From: SIG205 sp045545595
GTDB taxonomy: Bacteria > Bacillota_I > Bacilli_A > RF39 > UBA660
Direction of reading: 5' to 3'
DNA: 13,909 nt
Assembly (NCBI GenBank): GCA_045545595.1
Contig: JAZQBG010000036.1
Coordinates: 1-13,909, forward strand
Numbering within the stretch: position 1 is the first letter of the stretch; each line of letters opens with the position of its first letter. Below, one piece after another: positions 12,709-13,909 of this stretch. The position numbers were made by a program, and so were the translations under genes. The notes beneath the pieces were generated by a model that worked only from the letters and a program-made list of their open reading frames with translations, did not search any database and was not told the DNA's origin.

Positions 12709-13219
12709 ATTTTTTTAAATTAATAAATAATATTAACCAAATATTTAATGCTGTGTTTAATTTATAACTAAACTTTTTAGTAAATTCATAAGAACTTATC
12801 GCAGTATCAACTAAGTTTACAACCCAACCTTCTAAGTATTTAGGAATCCTAAAATCAAACGGGAACATATGGGTTTTAATAATATCTTGTTCCTTATCAG
12901 ATAAAATAAAATAATTGTTTGCATTTTCTAGTGCATCACATGGATGTCCTGTTGTATATAATTTCACTTTTTCTTTGATTTCCTTATGATTTATTGTTCT
13001 ATCAAAATAGAAATCATGAAGTAACCCAGCACGCGCTGTTTGTCTATAATCTAATCTTAAAAACTTTGAAATCTTATATGAAACATAAGAAACTTTAAGT
13101 GAATGATCAAGTCTTGTTTCCCCATGATGTGGGATGTTCGATAATTTACTAAACTCTTCATTATTTATTATATCATTAACTAAATATTTATAGTCTATGT
13201 CTTTTTTAAAAAAGTCCAT
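12707..13219 (-). CDS. HD-domain phosphohydrolase-like protein
   Basis: HD proteins are metal-dependent phosphohydrolases; the substrate here is unknown. Seen in 170 aa: HHGETRLDHS (31-40) with H39 as first metal ligand, ARAGLLHD (62-69) with the H68-D69 pair, then H92 in TGHPCDAL, H117 in KTHMFP, and D138 in NLVDT. The H..HD..H..H..D series suggests a site with two or more metals, as in the extended HD proteins. There is no membrane segment except a weakly hydrophobic C-terminus, and no partner domain. The start has GAGGTG 4 nt before the ATG. It lies between the ribosomal/tRNA operon terminator and tRNA-Arg on the same strand and has its own terminator. Confidence 0.85.
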   Translation of the reverse strand: MDFFKKDIDYKYLVNDIINNEEFSKLSNIPHHGETRLDHSLKVSYVSYKISKFLRLDYRQTARAGLLHDFYFDRTINHKEIKEKVKLYTTGHPCDALENANNYFILSDKEQDIIKTHMFPFDFRIPKYLEGWVVNLVDTAISSYEFTKKFSYKLNTALNIWLILFINLKK

Positions 13220-13240
13220 AATACACCTCGTAACTACTAT

Positions 13241-13246
13241 ATTATA
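13241..13246 (-). promoter_or_regulatory. -10 of the HD-domain gene
   Basis: A perfect TATAAT on the minus strand, 21 nt before the ATG. The -35 region is only a T-rich stretch (ATTTTT), so strength is uncertain. Confidence 0.5.
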
Positions 13247-13287
13247 TACGTATTTGAAAAAACAAAAATTATATTAGCCAATTTGGC

Positions 13288-13323
13288 AATATTAAAGGGA
13301 GCGTGTAAAATAACAAACTCCCT
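13288..13323 (-). terminator. Terminator of the 16S-tRNA operon
   Basis: AGGGAG (13296-13301) and CTCCCT (13318-13323) pair on the minus strand, with further short pairing (GT/AC) in the loop, followed by TTTAATATT. It lies 12 nt after tRNA-Glu, where a 23S gene would otherwise be expected to follow. Confidence 0.7.
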
Positions 13324-13335
13324 GTAATTACTATC

Positions 13336-13412
13336 TGGTGACCCGTACGAGATTTGAACTCGTGAATGCATGCGTGAAAGGCATGTGTGTTGAACCACTT
13401 CACCAACGGGCC
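13336..13412 (-). tRNA. tRNA-Glu (anticodon TTC)
   Basis: Acceptor GGCCCGT/ACGGGTC pairs fully with G2-U71 as wobble; A73 and CCA are encoded. The anticodon stem CATGC/GCATG closes CTTTCAC, giving TTC. T-arm ACGAG-TTCAAAT-CTCGT is perfect. It is the last gene of the ribosomal operon segment. Confidence 0.95.
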
Positions 13413-13426
13413 ATTAACAAAATAAA

Positions 13427-13503
<77 letters not shown>

Positions 13504-13550
13504 AAAAGCTCTATTTTACTATTGCTTTCTTTCGGCACTTTCGTACCTAA

Positions 13551-13623
13551 TGGAGATGGTGAGATTCGAACTCATGACCCCCTGCTTGCAAGGCAGGTGC
13601 TCTCCCAACTGAGCTATACCCCC
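13551..13623 (-). tRNA. tRNA-Ala (anticodon TGC), no encoded CCA
   Basis: The anticodon stem CCTGC/GCAGG closes CTTGCAA, giving TGC. G3-U70, the alanine identity pair, is present. The acceptor GGGGGTA faces CATCTCC with an A7-C66 mismatch, and the T-stem ATGAG/CTCAC starts with an A49-C65 mismatch. A73 is followed by TTA, so CCA must be added by the CCA enzyme, unlike the other tRNAs in the window. Confidence 0.93.

Positions 13624-13909
<286 letters not shown>

Overview
The window is about 13.9 kb of very AT-rich DNA with genes packed tightly on the minus strand. It looks like a low-GC Firmicute, probably a Bacilli-type lineage. Reasons: strong AGGAGG-type ribosome sites matching the 16S anti-Shine-Dalgarno (CCTCC, 13788-13794), TTGACA/TATAAT promoters often with an extended TG, normal UGG tryptophan and UGA stop usage, and a collagen-like BclA-type surface protein typical of spore formers. 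The species cannot be named from this sequence.

Region 1 (1-4356, minus): genes acting on nucleotides and pyrophosphate. A promoter at 2615-2643 drives a 40-codon membrane peptide, a hairpin, a short Rel/SpoT protein and a HAD nucleotidase, ending in a terminator at 42-76. Before it lie a Nudix hydrolase, a pyrophosphatase-like gene that has lost its normal start, and a second Nudix hydrolase. The Rel protein keeps its (p)ppGpp hydrolase residues. It has Gln where the synthetase needs a catalytic Glu, and it lacks the regulatory C-terminus.

Region 2 (4336-8679, minus): RNA modification. trmB, rsmE, an unknown single-pass acidic membrane protein and mtaB form an operon from a strong promoter at 8651-8679. 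A structured RNA of about 180 nt, best read as 6S RNA, follows with its own promoter. Then comes tcdA. MtaB and TcdA both modify t6A37 of tRNAs.

Region 3 (8687-12556): accessory and surface genes. These are a plus-strand Asn/Gln/Met-rich coiled-coil protein, a minus-strand operon of a pentapeptide-repeat protein and two paralogous membrane proteins, a plus-strand tRNA-Thr(GGT), a short ImmA/IrrE-like protein without HExxH, and a plus-strand collagen-like protein with a BclA-type C-terminal domain.

Region 4 (12563-13909, minus): the 16S rRNA 3' end, then tRNA-Ala(TGC), tRNA-Ile(GAT), tRNA-Glu(TTC) and a terminator, followed by an HD-domain gene and tRNA-Arg(CCT). No 23S or 5S follows the 16S, so this ribosomal locus is unlinked, or the assembly is wrong here.

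The points most worth checking are the hydrolase-only Rel with its leader ORF, the unlinked 16S, the odd acceptor stems of tRNA-Ile and tRNA-Ala, and the start-less pyrophosphatase.
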